64,000 bases of DNA, taken from assembly GCF_023078835.1 (NCBI RefSeq), contig NZ_CP090898.1, positions 2,110,045 through 2,174,044 on the forward strand. Reading direction: 5' to 3'. Positions 38,163 to 46,794 of the stretch are shown piece by piece. The first letter of the stretch is position 1, and each line of letters starts with the position of its first letter. The stretch comes from Synechococcus sp. NB0720_010 (lineage in GTDB: Bacteria > Cyanobacteriota > Cyanobacteriia > PCC-6307 > Cyanobiaceae). The notes below the pieces were generated by a model, which saw only the letters and a program-made list of their open reading frames with translations, was not told where the DNA came from and did not search any database. The position numbers were made by a program, and so were the translations under genes.

Positions 38163-38693
38163 TTGGTTTCCTTCCGCTCTGGTCTGTTGGGTCTGGGCTT
38201 GGCGGCCGCATCGGCGCTGCTGACTCTGCCTGCCAGGGCTGTGGATCCGGCTGATGCGGCGCTGGAGGCGGCCTCTGCCCTGGGGGTCGTGGTGATCCAG
38301 GGGGCGGACTGCGGCGGGCCGCGTCAGCTCGCCACCTACAACATGGGCGCGAACGTCCTCTGTCTCTCCAAGGCCCTTGACCTTGATCCGCAGAAGCGGG
38401 CCAGGGCGATCCAGCACGAGTTGGTCCATGTGGTGCAGGACTGCCTTGATGGTTTGGGTACGCCCACCTCGCTGACCCTGGCGGAGGGATTGCGCTCCAG
38501 CGGTCAGCTCAGTGGAGAACAGGTCAACGGCTTTTTTCTGCAGCATCTGCGCAAGCAGGGCAATTTGAATCACGTCGTGGCTTCAACGGCGCAGTTGCCA
38601 TTGGAAAGTCGTCAACGTGAGTTCGAGGCCTACGCCCTGCAGGCGGATCCGGCGATGGTGGCGCACCTATTGAAGTCCACCTGCACGCTCTAA
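38163..38693 (+). CDS. Exported zincin-like protein with HExxHVxQxC motif (copy 1)
   Basis: A 176-residue protein with a signal peptide (LLGLGLAAASALLTLPARA). It carries HELVHVVQDC, a zinc-metallopeptidase HExxH motif followed by a conserved Cys, and a later EFEAYAL whose Glu could be the third zinc ligand (gluzincin pattern; inference). Cys also occur at ADCGG, VLCLS and STCTL. The second copy at 39359 shares this layout. The start is TTG at 38163. It follows lnt by 19 bases. Substrate unknown; it would act in the periplasm or lumen. Confidence 0.7.
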   Translation: MVSFRSGLLGLGLAAASALLTLPARAVDPADAALEAASALGVVVIQGADCGGPRQLATYNMGANVLCLSKALDLDPQKRARAIQHELVHVVQDCLDGLGTPTSLTLAEGLRSSGQLSGEQVNGFFLQHLRKQGNLNHVVASTAQLPLESRQREFEAYALQADPAMVAHLLKSTCTL

Positions 38694-38808
38694 GTCGTCG
38701 GCTAATCGCGGATTGGAGTTGACTGTCAGGCCACGCAGACAGCGCGGTTAATGGATGCGTCTGTCTAGGTATTCAGCACCAGGTTATTGTGCCTAAATCA
38801 CCAAAAGT

Positions 38809-39048
38809 ATGGCATTTATACCTGGAAGAAATGCCCTGACCAGGGTTAGGACATCAGGAGTTGCCGCCTTTGCTGTGACCGCTTATCCCTGCTGCGCTGC
38901 CTGTAAGAACTTCATCATCGCTGGCGGCATGGGGGTCTGCCGCTGTTGGCGGATGACGATGAGCTTGAAGGACGCCGAGGCTCAGGTGCGATGCCCCTAT
39001 TGGCTTCGCGCGGAGGCGGTTGAAGATCCCTTTGAGACCTTCGATTGA
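38809..39048 (+). CDS. Small Cys-rich hypothetical protein
   Basis: A 79-residue open frame with Cys arranged as YPCCAACKNF, VCRCWRM and VRCPYW, a pattern that suggests metal binding or disulphides. The first 25 residues look less protein-like than the rest, so the true start could be later (an ATG at 38929 would lose the first Cys cluster). It sits between the two HExxH proteins on the same strand. No family recognised. Confidence 0.4.
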   Translation: MAFIPGRNALTRVRTSGVAAFAVTAYPCCAACKNFIIAGGMGVCRCWRMTMSLKDAEAQVRCPYWLRAEAVEDPFETFD

Positions 39049-39358
39049 GTCAGAACTAGATTCAGTGAAGAGCACGTTGGTGTCCTGCGTCACCTTCTGA
39101 GGTCTTGGGTTTGCTCTTGATGGGGCGGTTGGCCGCCCAGAGTTAAGACGCTCTGGACGCAGCTGTGATGCCCGACGTGCTGTCCCTGACGGCGATCCTC
39201 CTGTATCTGACGGCTAAGGGGGTTCATGCCTTTTGGCTCGCTGACTCTCCGCCTGCGCCTGGCTCGGGTCGGGGCTGAAAACCGGAGAGATTCGGCGCGA
39301 ACAACCTCCCACCTTCTCGAAATGGGTCCACTGAGACCAGGGTTGAGAGGGATGGGGT
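39049..39358 (+). other. Intergenic region with hairpin and a possible 36-residue peptide
   Basis: About 310 bases without a firm gene. A strong hairpin (GGGCGG TTGG CCGCCC) lies near 39123-39139 but lacks a T run. A short frame at 39168-39278 encodes MPDVLSLTAILLYLTAKG followed by a polar tail, which might be a small membrane peptide; it is listed as a weak possibility only. Confidence 0.3.
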
Positions 39359-39856
39359 ATGCGGTTCTCCAGGCCCATTCGCTTTGCGGTCCTGTTGGCT
39401 GCGCTGCTCGGGTTTGGATTGCAGGCGTCCCCGGCTCGAGCGGAGCGTCTCAGGTCCATCGCGTTGCTCGCCGGGCTGCTGCGCCGGGCCGGCACCGAGA
39501 CCTTGGTGGCCCGGGATTGCCCCAAGCAGTTGATGGGTGCTTTTGTCTTCGCCCGCAATGCCGTGGTCTTGTGTGCCAACAACCTCAAGGACGATCCGGA
39601 GCGGGTCTGGGAGACCTTGGCCCATGAGTCAGCCCATGTGATGCAGCACTGCCGGCGTCAGCCGATCTTTGAGCGGGATCGTCTGGGCTTGGATTTCTTG
39701 CTGGCAAGCCATCAGTCACCGGAGCTGTTCAAGGCCGTTGGCCAGTACCACCCCAGTCAGCACCGCACGGAAATCGAGGCGCGGATTGTTCAGGGTTTGC
39801 CGGCTGAGGAGGTGATGAATCTCTTTCGCCGCTCCTGCGCGGATCGCCTGCTCTAG
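39359..39856 (+). CDS. Exported zincin-like protein with HExxHVxQxC motif (copy 2)
   Basis: A 165-residue secreted protein (signal FAVLLAALLGFGLQASPARA) that shares its layout with the protein at 38163: DC, then VLCAN, DPE, HESAHVMQHC, then EIEARIV and a C-terminal RRSC. Four Cys and the HExxH motif are in equivalent places, so the two are paralogues. Predicted to bind zinc and act outside the cytoplasm. It overlaps the convergent selO by 4 bases. Confidence 0.72.
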   Translation: MRFSRPIRFAVLLAALLGFGLQASPARAERLRSIALLAGLLRRAGTETLVARDCPKQLMGAFVFARNAVVLCANNLKDDPERVWETLAHESAHVMQHCRRQPIFERDRLGLDFLLASHQSPELFKAVGQYHPSQHRTEIEARIVQGLPAEEVMNLFRRSCADRLL

Positions 39857-41520
39857 GACGAGCAGCTGTAGTGCGACAGCCCGCCGGCATTGAAGAACTC
39901 GCGGGGTTTGAGCCTGTCGTAGGTCGCCGCAAGCTCTGCTGGAGGGGTGGCGTAGGGATCGCGGAAGACCGTCTGGAGTTCTTGGATCAAGCTCAGATCG
40001 CCTTCAGCAGCACGCTCGTAGGCGGGGGCGATGAGCCACTCCCGCCAGGTGATCTGGGGATTGGCCTGGCGCATGGCGGCCCTAGCGGCCTCGGGGTCGC
40101 CCAGCTGTTCGCGCCAACGCTGCAGCCAGGTCGTCCAGCGCTGCTCGAGTTCAGCGTCGATTGGCAGATAGAAGCTGGGTTTGAGCGCCTCCACCTGCTC
40201 CGGGAGTTCAGAGAGGTGGCGGAAAGCCAAGGTGTAATCGGCCCTGGAGCTGGCCAGCAGTTGCAGCAGATCCTTCAGAAGGTCATCGTCGTAGCTCGCT
40301 AGTCCCAGCTTGCGGGTCCACATCGCCTCGAGTTCGCTGCGCATCGCTTCTGAGAAGCCCTCGCGCAGCCCATCGAGCTCAGCCAGCGCCACCGAGTCGT
40401 CCTCCAGCAGTGGCCGCAGGGCAGACCAGAACATCTGGTAGTTGGCCTCTGCGGCTGCCGGTTGGTTGAACAAGCAGAAGTGCTCGCCGCCGCCGGTCCA
40501 GGGCTGGAAGCGGGGATCAAACAGTTCGCAGAAGCCGAAGGGCCCGTAGTCGAGGGTGTAACCGCCGGCGGCGCAGTTGTCGCTATTGAAGTTGCCCTGG
40601 CAGTAGCCCACGCGAATCCAGTTCGCCACCAGGGCCGTCAGCCGTTGGCGGAAGAGCCGGGCCAGCTCCAGCACCTGCTGAGGGAAGGGCAGCGCTGCGT
40701 TGATCTCGGTGCGGTAGTTGCGCTCGATCAGGTGGGCGGTGATCTGCTGCAGCTCCCGCAGGGCCCCGGGGTGGGCGTTGCTGCGCACCCGGCGGGCAAA
40801 GAGCTCCAGCTGGCCCACCCGCAGGAACGACGGTGCCACCCGGGTCGTGATTGCGGCTGGGTTGTCGACCATCACGTCCGGCTCGAAGGAGCGCGATTGC
40901 GGGGAGTACCAGGGCCGCCGCACGCCCTCGGCGCGGGACATGTAGAGGCTGAGGGAGCGGGTGGTGGGTACCCCCAGGGCATGCATGAACTCCTGGGCGA
41001 GGAACTCGCGAACGCTGGAGCGCAGGACGGCCCGGCCATCAGCGCCGCGGCAGTAGGGGGTGGGCCCCCCACCCTTGAGCTGCATCTCCCAGCGTTGGCC
41101 CTGAAAGAGGCCTTCGAAGATTGAGATCGCCCGCCCGTCGCCGTAGCCATTGCCGGTGCCGAAGGGGCACTGCTGGATGTACTCCGTGCCGTAGATCGAG
41201 AGGGCATAGCCCGTGGCCCAGCCATAGGGCCGCATGGCTCCTCGCGCCACCCGGCTGTCACCGGAGAAGAGCCGGCGGAAGTCCTCGTCATGGGCCAGGC
41301 CTTCGCCTAGCCCCAGCTCCGCGAACAGGCTGGCGCTGTGCGCCACGTACTCCGGGGCCGGTAGTGGCTTGGGGGTGACGGGGACGTAGTGCCCTGAACG
41401 GACCTGTCGCGGCAGGTGATCATCCCCATCGCTGCTGGACTCCGGGTCGGCCTGGAGGGTCTCCAGCAGGGAGTAGTCCACCTGCGCCGCAAAGGCCTCA
41501 AAGCTGTCGGTGGTGGTCAT
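39853..41520 (-). CDS. selO: SelO-family protein (YdiU/UPF0061 AMPylase pseudokinase)
   Basis: SelO proteins transfer AMP from ATP to proteins in redox stress responses. The 555-residue protein has GWATGYALSIYG, QLKGGGPTPYCRGADGRAVLRSSVREFLAQE, FLRVGQLELFA, YCQGNFNSDNCAAGGYTLDYGPFGF and the C-terminal TCW-less end FFNAGGLSHYSCSS. ATG at 41520 (MTTTDSF) is chosen; the longer frame runs back through the tRNA gene. It ends overlapping the HExxH gene. Unlike the eukaryotic enzyme there is no selenocysteine; the C-terminus ends CSS. Confidence 0.9.
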   Translation of the reverse strand: MTTTDSFEAFAAQVDYSLLETLQADPESSSDGDDHLPRQVRSGHYVPVTPKPLPAPEYVAHSASLFAELGLGEGLAHDEDFRRLFSGDSRVARGAMRPYGWATGYALSIYGTEYIQQCPFGTGNGYGDGRAISIFEGLFQGQRWEMQLKGGGPTPYCRGADGRAVLRSSVREFLAQEFMHALGVPTTRSLSLYMSRAEGVRRPWYSPQSRSFEPDVMVDNPAAITTRVAPSFLRVGQLELFARRVRSNAHPGALRELQQITAHLIERNYRTEINAALPFPQQVLELARLFRQRLTALVANWIRVGYCQGNFNSDNCAAGGYTLDYGPFGFCELFDPRFQPWTGGGEHFCLFNQPAAAEANYQMFWSALRPLLEDDSVALAELDGLREGFSEAMRSELEAMWTRKLGLASYDDDLLKDLLQLLASSRADYTLAFRHLSELPEQVEALKPSFYLPIDAELEQRWTTWLQRWREQLGDPEAARAAMRQANPQITWREWLIAPAYERAAEGDLSLIQELQTVFRDPYATPPAELAATYDRLKPREFFNAGGLSHYSCSS

Positions 41521-41532
41521 GGGTGTTGGGCA

Positions 41533-41562
41533 CAAAAAAACCCAGGTCAAGCCTGGGCTTTT
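41533..41562 (-). terminator. Terminator downstream of tRNA-Ala
   Basis: A CCCAGG/CCTGGG stem (41541-41546 with 41552-41557, 5-base loop) is followed on the reverse strand by a seven-T tract. It lies just after the tRNA and before the selO start. Confidence 0.75.
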
Positions 41563-41568
41563 GGAAAG

Positions 41569-41641
41569 TGGAGCCAAGGAGACTCGAACTCCTGACCCCC
41601 TGCATGCCATGCAGGTGCTCTACCAGCTGAGCTATGGCCCC
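41569..41641 (-). tRNA. tRNA-Ala (anticodon GGC)
   Basis: The reverse strand folds as a full cloverleaf of 73 nt: acceptor GGGGCCA with TGGCTCC (one G-U pair), D arm GCTC...GAGC, anticodon stem CCTGC/GCAGG with loop ATGGCAT (anticodon GGC at 41606-41608, reading GCC), variable loop, T arm AGGAG TTCGAGT CTCCT, discriminator A. CCA is not encoded. It reads alanine GCC codons, which are frequent in this GC-rich genome. Confidence 0.94.
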
Positions 41642-41661
41642 TTTTGATACCGATGAGCTCA

Positions 41662-41680
41662 CCTGACGCTGGTCGTCAGG
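41662..41680 (-). other. Hairpin between lexA and tRNA-Ala
   Basis: A perfect 7-base-pair inverted repeat, CCTGACG with CGTCAGG, 5-base loop. No T tract on either strand, so it may be a processing or termination aid rather than a classical terminator. Confidence 0.45.
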
Positions 41681-41731
41681 GATGGCCCGGAGGCCGTGCT
41701 TTCGATGCGAAGAGCTTACACCGCAGAGGGT

Positions 41732-42358
41732 CTAAACCTGGCGCCAGACAGCGACGAGCTTCCCTTGGATCGCCACCTGATCGGCATCGATCAGGATCGG
41801 TTCGTAGGCGGGATTAGCGGCCTCTAGGCGCACCTGGCGTCCATCGCGGTGGAAGTGCTTGAGGGTTGTGCCGCTGCCGGGCACCAGGGCGCTGACGATC
41901 GTGCCTTCTCGCAGGCGGCTCGGTTCGCTGACGGGTTCCATCAGGACGACGTCACCGTCGGCGATGTGGGCGTCCACCATCGAGTCCCCGTTGACGGTCA
42001 GGGCGAAGAGCCCGCGGGTGGCCAGCACCGGCTCGAGCTCGAGTCGTTCCTCGACGTCGTCAAAGGTTTCGACCAGGCCGCCGGCGGCCACGGCCCCGAG
42101 TACTGGAATACCGCCCCCGAGGGCGTCGCCCAGGAGCTGCAGGGTTCGGGCCTGGCCCTCTTTCCAGGTGATCCAGCCCTTCTGTTGCAGGTGGCGCAGG
42201 CGACTCTGAATGGGAGCCGGTGAGCGCAGCCCCATGGCCTCCATCATCTGGCGGATGGAGGGGCTATGGCGATGTTCGCCGATGTACTGGGAGAGCCAGT
42301 CGTAGAGCTCTTGCTGGGCAGTGGTCAGGGGCTCAGGCGATCCAGCGGGCACCGGCAA
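41732..42358 (-). CDS. lexA: LexA repressor
   Basis: A 208-residue LexA with an N-terminal winged helix (TTAQQELYDWLSQYIGEHRHSPSIRQMMEAMGL) and a C-terminal S24 peptidase domain. The self-cleavage bond is Ala92-Gly93 in GAVAAGGLVE; the catalytic pair is Ser126 in NGDSMVDAHI and Lys167 in TTLKHFHR. All are intact, so RecA-stimulated self-cleavage is possible; some cyanobacterial LexA proteins have lost these. TTG at 42358 is the start, with a GTG two codons on as the alternative. A candidate LexA box lies just upstream. Confidence 0.93.
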   Translation of the reverse strand: MPVPAGSPEPLTTAQQELYDWLSQYIGEHRHSPSIRQMMEAMGLRSPAPIQSRLRHLQQKGWITWKEGQARTLQLLGDALGGGIPVLGAVAAGGLVETFDDVEERLELEPVLATRGLFALTVNGDSMVDAHIADGDVVLMEPVSEPSRLREGTIVSALVPGSGTTLKHFHRDGRQVRLEAANPAYEPILIDADQVAIQGKLVAVWRQV

Positions 42359-42372
42359 TGCATTTGTTCGTC

Positions 42373-42386
42373 AATACATTTGTACC
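42373..42386 (-). promoter_or_regulatory. Candidate LexA box upstream of lexA
   Basis: On the reverse strand the sequence reads GGTACAAATGTATT, which fits the cyanobacterial LexA consensus RGTACNNNDGTWCB with one mismatch (T for C near the end). It lies 15-28 bases upstream of the lexA start, as expected for autoregulation. Found by eye. Confidence 0.55.
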
Positions 42387-42414
42387 GCTGGTGCTTGGCT
42401 TTGGCAACCGGCTG

Positions 42415-43359
42415 TTACGAGAGCAGGGCTGCCAGCAGGGCCTGCTGCGCGTGCAGGCGGTTCTCCGCTTGATCGAAGATCCGGCTGCTGCTGCCCTCCA
42501 TCGCCCCGGCGCTGATCTCCAGGCCCCGGTAGGCCGGCAGGCAGTGCAGGACGATGGCCTTGGGGTCGGCCTCGGCCACGAGCTCCTCATTGAGGCACCA
42601 GCCGTTAAAGGCCTGTTCCCGTTCTCCCTTCTCCTCTTCCTGGCCCATGGAGGCCCAGACGTCGGTGTAGAGGGCATGGGCGCCGCGCACGGCGGCCACC
42701 GGTTCTTGAATGACCTCGATGCTGCAGCGACCGCCGGCCAGAGCCCGGGACTGCTCGAGGACCGCAGCGCTTGGCTCATAGCCCTTGGGGCAGCCCACGC
42801 GGATGTTCACCCCCAGCAGGGCGCCACAGAGCATCAGGGAGTGGGCGACGTTGTTGCCGTCCCCCACGTAGGAGAGGGTCAGCCCCTCGATCGAACCAAA
42901 GGCCTCCTGCATGGTCAGGAAATCGGCCAGGGCCTGGCAGGGGTGCTCCAGGTCGGTCAGGGCATTGATCACCGGAACCGAGGCCCAGTGCGCATACTCC
43001 GCCAGCTCCTCCTGGGCAAACGTGCGGATCGAGAGGGCGTCGACGTAGCGACTCAGCACCCGGGCGGTGTCGGCCACGGGTTCACCGCGCCCCACCTGGG
43101 AGACCTGGGGGTTGAGGTCGATGGTCTGGCCGCCCAGGCGGGCCATGGCCACGGTGAAGCTCACCCGGGTGCGGGTGGAGGCCTTGCTGAAGATCAGGCC
43201 CAGCACCTTCCCGCCCAGATCAACGCGGGTGCGGCCGGCCTTGAGGTCCGCGGCCAGGTCGAGCAGGGCTCTGGTTTGTTCCGCGCTGATGTCAGCTGAC
43301 GAGAGGAAGTCGCGTCCGCTGAGTTCGGAGAGGGAGGAATAGCCGCTCAGTGCAGCCAT
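42415..43359 (-). CDS. argF: Ornithine carbamoyltransferase
   Basis: ArgF makes citrulline from ornithine and carbamoyl phosphate in arginine synthesis. The 314-residue protein has the carbamoyl-phosphate loop STRTR in FSKASTRTRVSFTVA, the HPCQALADF block, the ornithine-binding DVWASMGQE, and HCLP in IVLHCLPAYRG. It is upstream of lexA on the reverse strand, separated by 56 bases that hold the LexA box, so argF read-through into lexA is possible. Confidence 0.96.
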   Translation of the reverse strand: MAALSGYSSLSELSGRDFLSSADISAEQTRALLDLAADLKAGRTRVDLGGKVLGLIFSKASTRTRVSFTVAMARLGGQTIDLNPQVSQVGRGEPVADTARVLSRYVDALSIRTFAQEELAEYAHWASVPVINALTDLEHPCQALADFLTMQEAFGSIEGLTLSYVGDGNNVAHSLMLCGALLGVNIRVGCPKGYEPSAAVLEQSRALAGGRCSIEVIQEPVAAVRGAHALYTDVWASMGQEEEKGEREQAFNGWCLNEELVAEADPKAIVLHCLPAYRGLEISAGAMEGSSSRIFDQAENRLHAQQALLAALLS

Positions 43360-43420
43360 GGGCCCGTCTTCAAAGACCCCTTATCCGAGATGACGGGCCC
43401 CCGCGTCAACCCCTTGGAGC

Positions 43421-45301
43421 TCAAACGATGGCTTGAGAGTCCTCGGGCATGACGCTGCTGGCGAGCAGATCCTTGAGGTCATCGCCTTCAATCACCTCTT
43501 TTTCGAGGATCTGCTGGGAGATGCTCTCCATCAGCTCACGGTTGTGGTGCAGGATCGAGAGCGCCCGGTCATGGGCGCGGTCCACCAGGGTGCGCACCTC
43601 CTTGTCGATCGCCTGAGCCGTGGCGTCGCTGACGACCCGGCGGGGATTGTTGGCGCCGCCGAGGAAGCGGCTGCCGCCCTGCTTGTCGTAGGCCAGGGGG
43701 CCAAGGATGTCGCTCATCCCGTAGGTGCCGACCATCTGCTCGGCGATGTCGGTGGCCCGCTGCAGGTCGTTGGCCGCACCGGTCGTGACCTCGCCAAAGA
43801 CGATCTCTTCGGCGCTGCGGCCCCCCAGGAGGGTGGCGATCTGACCCTCGAGGTCTTCCTTGGAGTTCAGGAAGCGCTCTTCGGTGGGCAGCTGCAGGGT
43901 GTAGCCCAGGGCCGCCATGCCGCGGGGAACGATCGAGATCTTGGCGACCTTGCTGCCGCCAGGCATCAGGTGGCCGACGATGGCGTGGCCGACCTCGTGA
44001 TATGCCACGACCTTTTTCTCGTCGGGCTGGAGGACGCGGCTCTTCTTCTCAAGGCCAGCGACCACGCGCTCGATCGCCTCGTTGAGGTCACCTTGTTCAA
44101 CGGAGGTCCGCATGGCGCGGGCGGCCAGCAGGGCGCCTTCGTTCACCAGGTTGGCCAGATCCGCACCGGCAAAGCCGCTGGTGGCCTGGGCGATCTTGTC
44201 GAGATCAACCCCTGGGGCGAGCTTCACCTTGCGGGCATAGATGTCGAGGATGGTCTTGCGGCCCGAGAGGTCCGGGCGATCCACCAGCACCTGCCGGTCG
44301 AAGCGGCCGGGGCGCAGCAGGGCGGCGTCCAGGGTCTCGGGTTGGTTGGTGGCGGCCAGGACGATGACGGGCTTGTCCTTGGCGGCGAAGCCATCCATCT
44401 CGGTGAGCAGCTGGTTGAGGGTCTGCTCGCGCTCGTCGTTGCCTCCGACGACGCCCATAGAGCCTGCGCGGCTCTTGCCGATGGCGTCGAGTTCGTCGAT
44501 AAAGATGATGCAGGGCGCTTTTTTCTTCGCCTCCTCAAAAAGGTCCCTAACGCGGGCGGCGCCGGCACCAACGAAGAGTTCGACGAACTCCGAGCCGCTG
44601 ATGATGAAGAAGGGAACGCCCGCTTCACCGGCGACAGCCTTGGACAGCAGGGTCTTACCGGTGCCCGGGGGGCCCACCAGCAGGACGCCCTTGGGAATGC
44701 GTGCGCCGATCGCCGTGTAGCGCTCCGACGACTTCAGGAAGTCGACGATCTCGGTCAGCTCTTGCTTGGCCTCATCGACGCCCGCCACATCGGCAAAGGT
44801 GACCCTGGATTCTTCATCCGGGACGTAGACCTTGGCTTTGCTCTTGGTGAAGCTCAGGGCACCCTGGGCGCCCCCCATGGAGCGGCGGGCGAAGAACTGC
44901 AGCACCAAGATGAAGATCAGGGGCGGCACGATCCAGCTCAGGGCCGTGGTGATGAAGCTGGGCTTCTGGGGCGGAGCGGCGGCGAACTCAACACCGTGCT
45001 CCTCCAGTCGCTTCGGCAGATCCATATCGAAGATCGGCGTGGTGGCGAGCACCGAGGGGGCGTCCTCCTCCGGAGGGGCCTTGAGCTCGTAGCGGATCTG
45101 TTCTTGGGTGATGTAGGCGCGGCGGACGTTGCCGTCGTCCACCTGACTGACGAAGAGGGAGTAGGGAACCCGAGGCACCTGCTGCATGCCCTGGTTGGGC
45201 AGGAAGCTGCTCACCAGCAGCAGCACGCCAAAGCCAATCAGCAGCAGATTGACGATGCCGAAGCGCCGGTTCGGGGGCGTGTCGTCCTTGCGGATAGGCA
45301 T
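43421..45301 (-). CDS. ftsH: ATP-dependent zinc metalloprotease FtsH
   Basis: A 626-residue membrane protease of the AAA/M41 class. Two N-terminal transmembrane helices (residues about 14-34 and 120-138) enclose a small extracytoplasmic domain. The AAA domain has Walker A GPPGTGKT (210-217) and [14 protein letters not shown]. The zinc site is HEVGH at 435-439. In cyanobacteria, FtsH proteases remove damaged D1 and other membrane proteins. Which of the usual four paralogues this is cannot be told without alignment. ATG at 45301 is preferred over a frame opening at 45325. Confidence 0.96.
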   Translation of the reverse strand: MPIRKDDTPPNRRFGIVNLLLIGFGVLLLVSSFLPNQGMQQVPRVPYSLFVSQVDDGNVRRAYITQEQIRYELKAPPEEDAPSVLATTPIFDMDLPKRLEEHGVEFAAAPPQKPSFITTALSWIVPPLIFILVLQFFARRSMGGAQGALSFTKSKAKVYVPDEESRVTFADVAGVDEAKQELTEIVDFLKSSERYTAIGARIPKGVLLVGPPGTGKTLLSKAVAGEAGVPFFIISGSEFVELFVGAGAARVRDLFEEAKKKAPCIIFIDELDAIGKSRAGSMGVVGGNDEREQTLNQLLTEMDGFAAKDKPVIVLAATNQPETLDAALLRPGRFDRQVLVDRPDLSGRKTILDIYARKVKLAPGVDLDKIAQATSGFAGADLANLVNEGALLAARAMRTSVEQGDLNEAIERVVAGLEKKSRVLQPDEKKVVAYHEVGHAIVGHLMPGGSKVAKISIVPRGMAALGYTLQLPTEERFLNSKEDLEGQIATLLGGRSAEEIVFGEVTTGAANDLQRATDIAEQMVGTYGMSDILGPLAYDKQGGSRFLGGANNPRRVVSDATAQAIDKEVRTLVDRAHDRALSILHHNRELMESISQQILEKEVIEGDDLKDLLASSVMPEDSQAIV

Positions 45302-45384
45302 GCGACGGGTGCGCGTTTGCCCCAAACTAGGGTTGCTGCAAGGCCCCAGTGGGGGGTGAGAACCGAACGGGGGCCGGTCAGACC

Positions 45385-46032
45385 ATGTGCGGTCGTTACT
45401 CCCTGACCTCCCGTCTGGACCAGCTGCTGCCCAGGCTGGGAGGGGGCTTGCCGGACGGTTTGCTGGCGCACTACGCGCCGCGGCCCTTGATTAACCCGGG
45501 GGAGCCGGTGTTGGCCCTACGCCAGGAGCACGGTCAGATCAGTCCGGCCTTAATGCTCTGGGGGCTGCTGCCGGAGTGGAGCAAGGACCCCTTGAACGGG
45601 CCCCGGCCCTTCAATGCTCGATCGGAGACCGTGGCGGAGAAGGCCAGCTTTCGCGGCGCCTGGCGCCATCGGCGCTGCCTGCTGCCGGCCGATGGGTTTT
45701 ACGAGAAGGGGCATCGGCTGGCCCCAAGTGATGGCGGGATCTTTTGGTTGGCGGGTCTCTGGGATCGCTGGATCGGACCGGATGGCAGTGAGGTGGAGAC
45801 CTGCTGCGTGCTGACCACCTCGCCCAATGCCTTGGTGGCTCCGCTGCATGACCGGATGCCGGTGATCGTTCCTGAGGGGTTGGAGGAGGCCTGGATGGAG
45901 CCCCTGGATGGGCCGGGCCTGCGGGCCCTGGAGCCCTTGATGCAGGGCTGGTCGCCGGAGGGTTGGGCGGCTGAGGGGCCGGTCAAACCCAAAGCCAAAG
46001 CCAGCTCGGACCAGTTGCCCCTGTTTGGTTGA
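45385..46032 (+). CDS. SRAP domain protein (HMCES/YedK)
   Basis: A 215-residue HMCES-type protein. After removal of the initiator Met, Cys2 of MCGRYS is the residue that forms a thiazolidine crosslink with abasic sites. The Asn/Glu block FNARSETV and the His of LHDRMPVIV complete the active site. It shields abasic sites in single-stranded DNA. Start at 45385 is dictated by the Cys2 requirement; the upstream frame from 45349 is not used. Divergent from ftsH. Confidence 0.92.
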   Translation: MCGRYSLTSRLDQLLPRLGGGLPDGLLAHYAPRPLINPGEPVLALRQEHGQISPALMLWGLLPEWSKDPLNGPRPFNARSETVAEKASFRGAWRHRRCLLPADGFYEKGHRLAPSDGGIFWLAGLWDRWIGPDGSEVETCCVLTTSPNALVAPLHDRMPVIVPEGLEEAWMEPLDGPGLRALEPLMQGWSPEGWAAEGPVKPKAKASSDQLPLFG

Positions 46033-46047
46033 TCGCCAGACTGGGCC

Positions 46048-46794
46048 ATGGCCCGCAAGAACCAACGCCACCTCGGCTATCGCCTGCTGCTGGCGAACTG
46101 TCTGACGGTGATCGCTTGCTTGATGCTTCCGCTGGGCATGCGGCAGCTGTCGGCCTTGGGTTATCTGTCTTTGCCGTGGGTGCTGAGCTTCAGCTTGGGG
46201 GCACCCCTGGAGTCAGGCCGATGGTCGCTGCAACGCTCCCGGGTCTATCGCCTGCTGGCGCTGCTGACCTTTGCCTCCTCGATGGGTTGGTACTTCACCG
46301 GTGCCAATGCCAACCAGGCGGGCTTCCCGCTGCTGTTTGTCTGGACGCTGCTGGTGGCCTGGAGCTGTGAGCGCCTGATTCGCAACCTCGCGCAGGAGCG
46401 ACTAATTAGCCGGGATGTGTTGATGGGGGCCCTGGCGGGCTACCTGCTGGTGGGTCTGGCGGCGGGGCTGCTGTTTGCCGTACTGGAGTCGCTGGCACCC
46501 GGGAGCTTCTTGAACTCCGTGGCCAAGGATGTCTCCCTGCTGCATGGTTCAGCGGGGCAGGCGGCCCGGATTTTCTCCCTGGATTTTGTCGAGCTCAACT
46601 ACTACGCCTTCATCACCCTGACCACAACGGGGTACGGCGACATCAGTCCGGTGACGCCCCAAAGCCAGATGTTGAGCGTGATGGTGGCGGTCTCCGGGAC
46701 GATTTACTTGGCCCTGGTGATGGGTCTGCTGATCAGCCGCTTCACCGTTCAGGACGTCGAGGAAGAGATCGCCGAAGAGCAAAGCAACGACTAG
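46048..46794 (+). CDS. Potassium channel-like protein
   Basis: A 248-residue membrane protein with about six hydrophobic segments. The selectivity filter is TTTGYGDISP, followed by a final transmembrane helix (VAVSGTIYLALVMGLLISRF) and a short acidic tail. No cytosolic RCK domain is present. It probably conducts K+. Only the TxGYGD filter is diagnostic; other details are predictions. Four-base tail overlap with ribD. Confidence 0.85.
   Translation: MARKNQRHLGYRLLLANCLTVIACLMLPLGMRQLSALGYLSLPWVLSFSLGAPLESGRWSLQRSRVYRLLALLTFASSMGWYFTGANANQAGFPLLFVWTLLVAWSCERLIRNLAQERLISRDVLMGALAGYLLVGLAAGLLFAVLESLAPGSFLNSVAKDVSLLHGSAGQAARIFSLDFVELNYYAFITLTTTGYGDISPVTPQSQMLSVMVAVSGTIYLALVMGLLISRFTVQDVEEEIAEEQSND

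Noticed and set aside
39226-39627. Forward frame of 133 codons overlapping the second zincin-like gene
   Set aside because: Different frame of the supported gene with its signal peptide and HExxH motif; no protein-like features.
41521-41610. Upstream 30-codon extension of selO
   Set aside because: It runs through the tRNA-Ala gene and its terminator, so the ATG at 41520 is used.
43433-45406. A 657-codon forward open frame opposite ftsH
   Set aside because: Antisense shadow of a strong FtsH gene; composition is Gly/His/Val-rich without recognisable domains.
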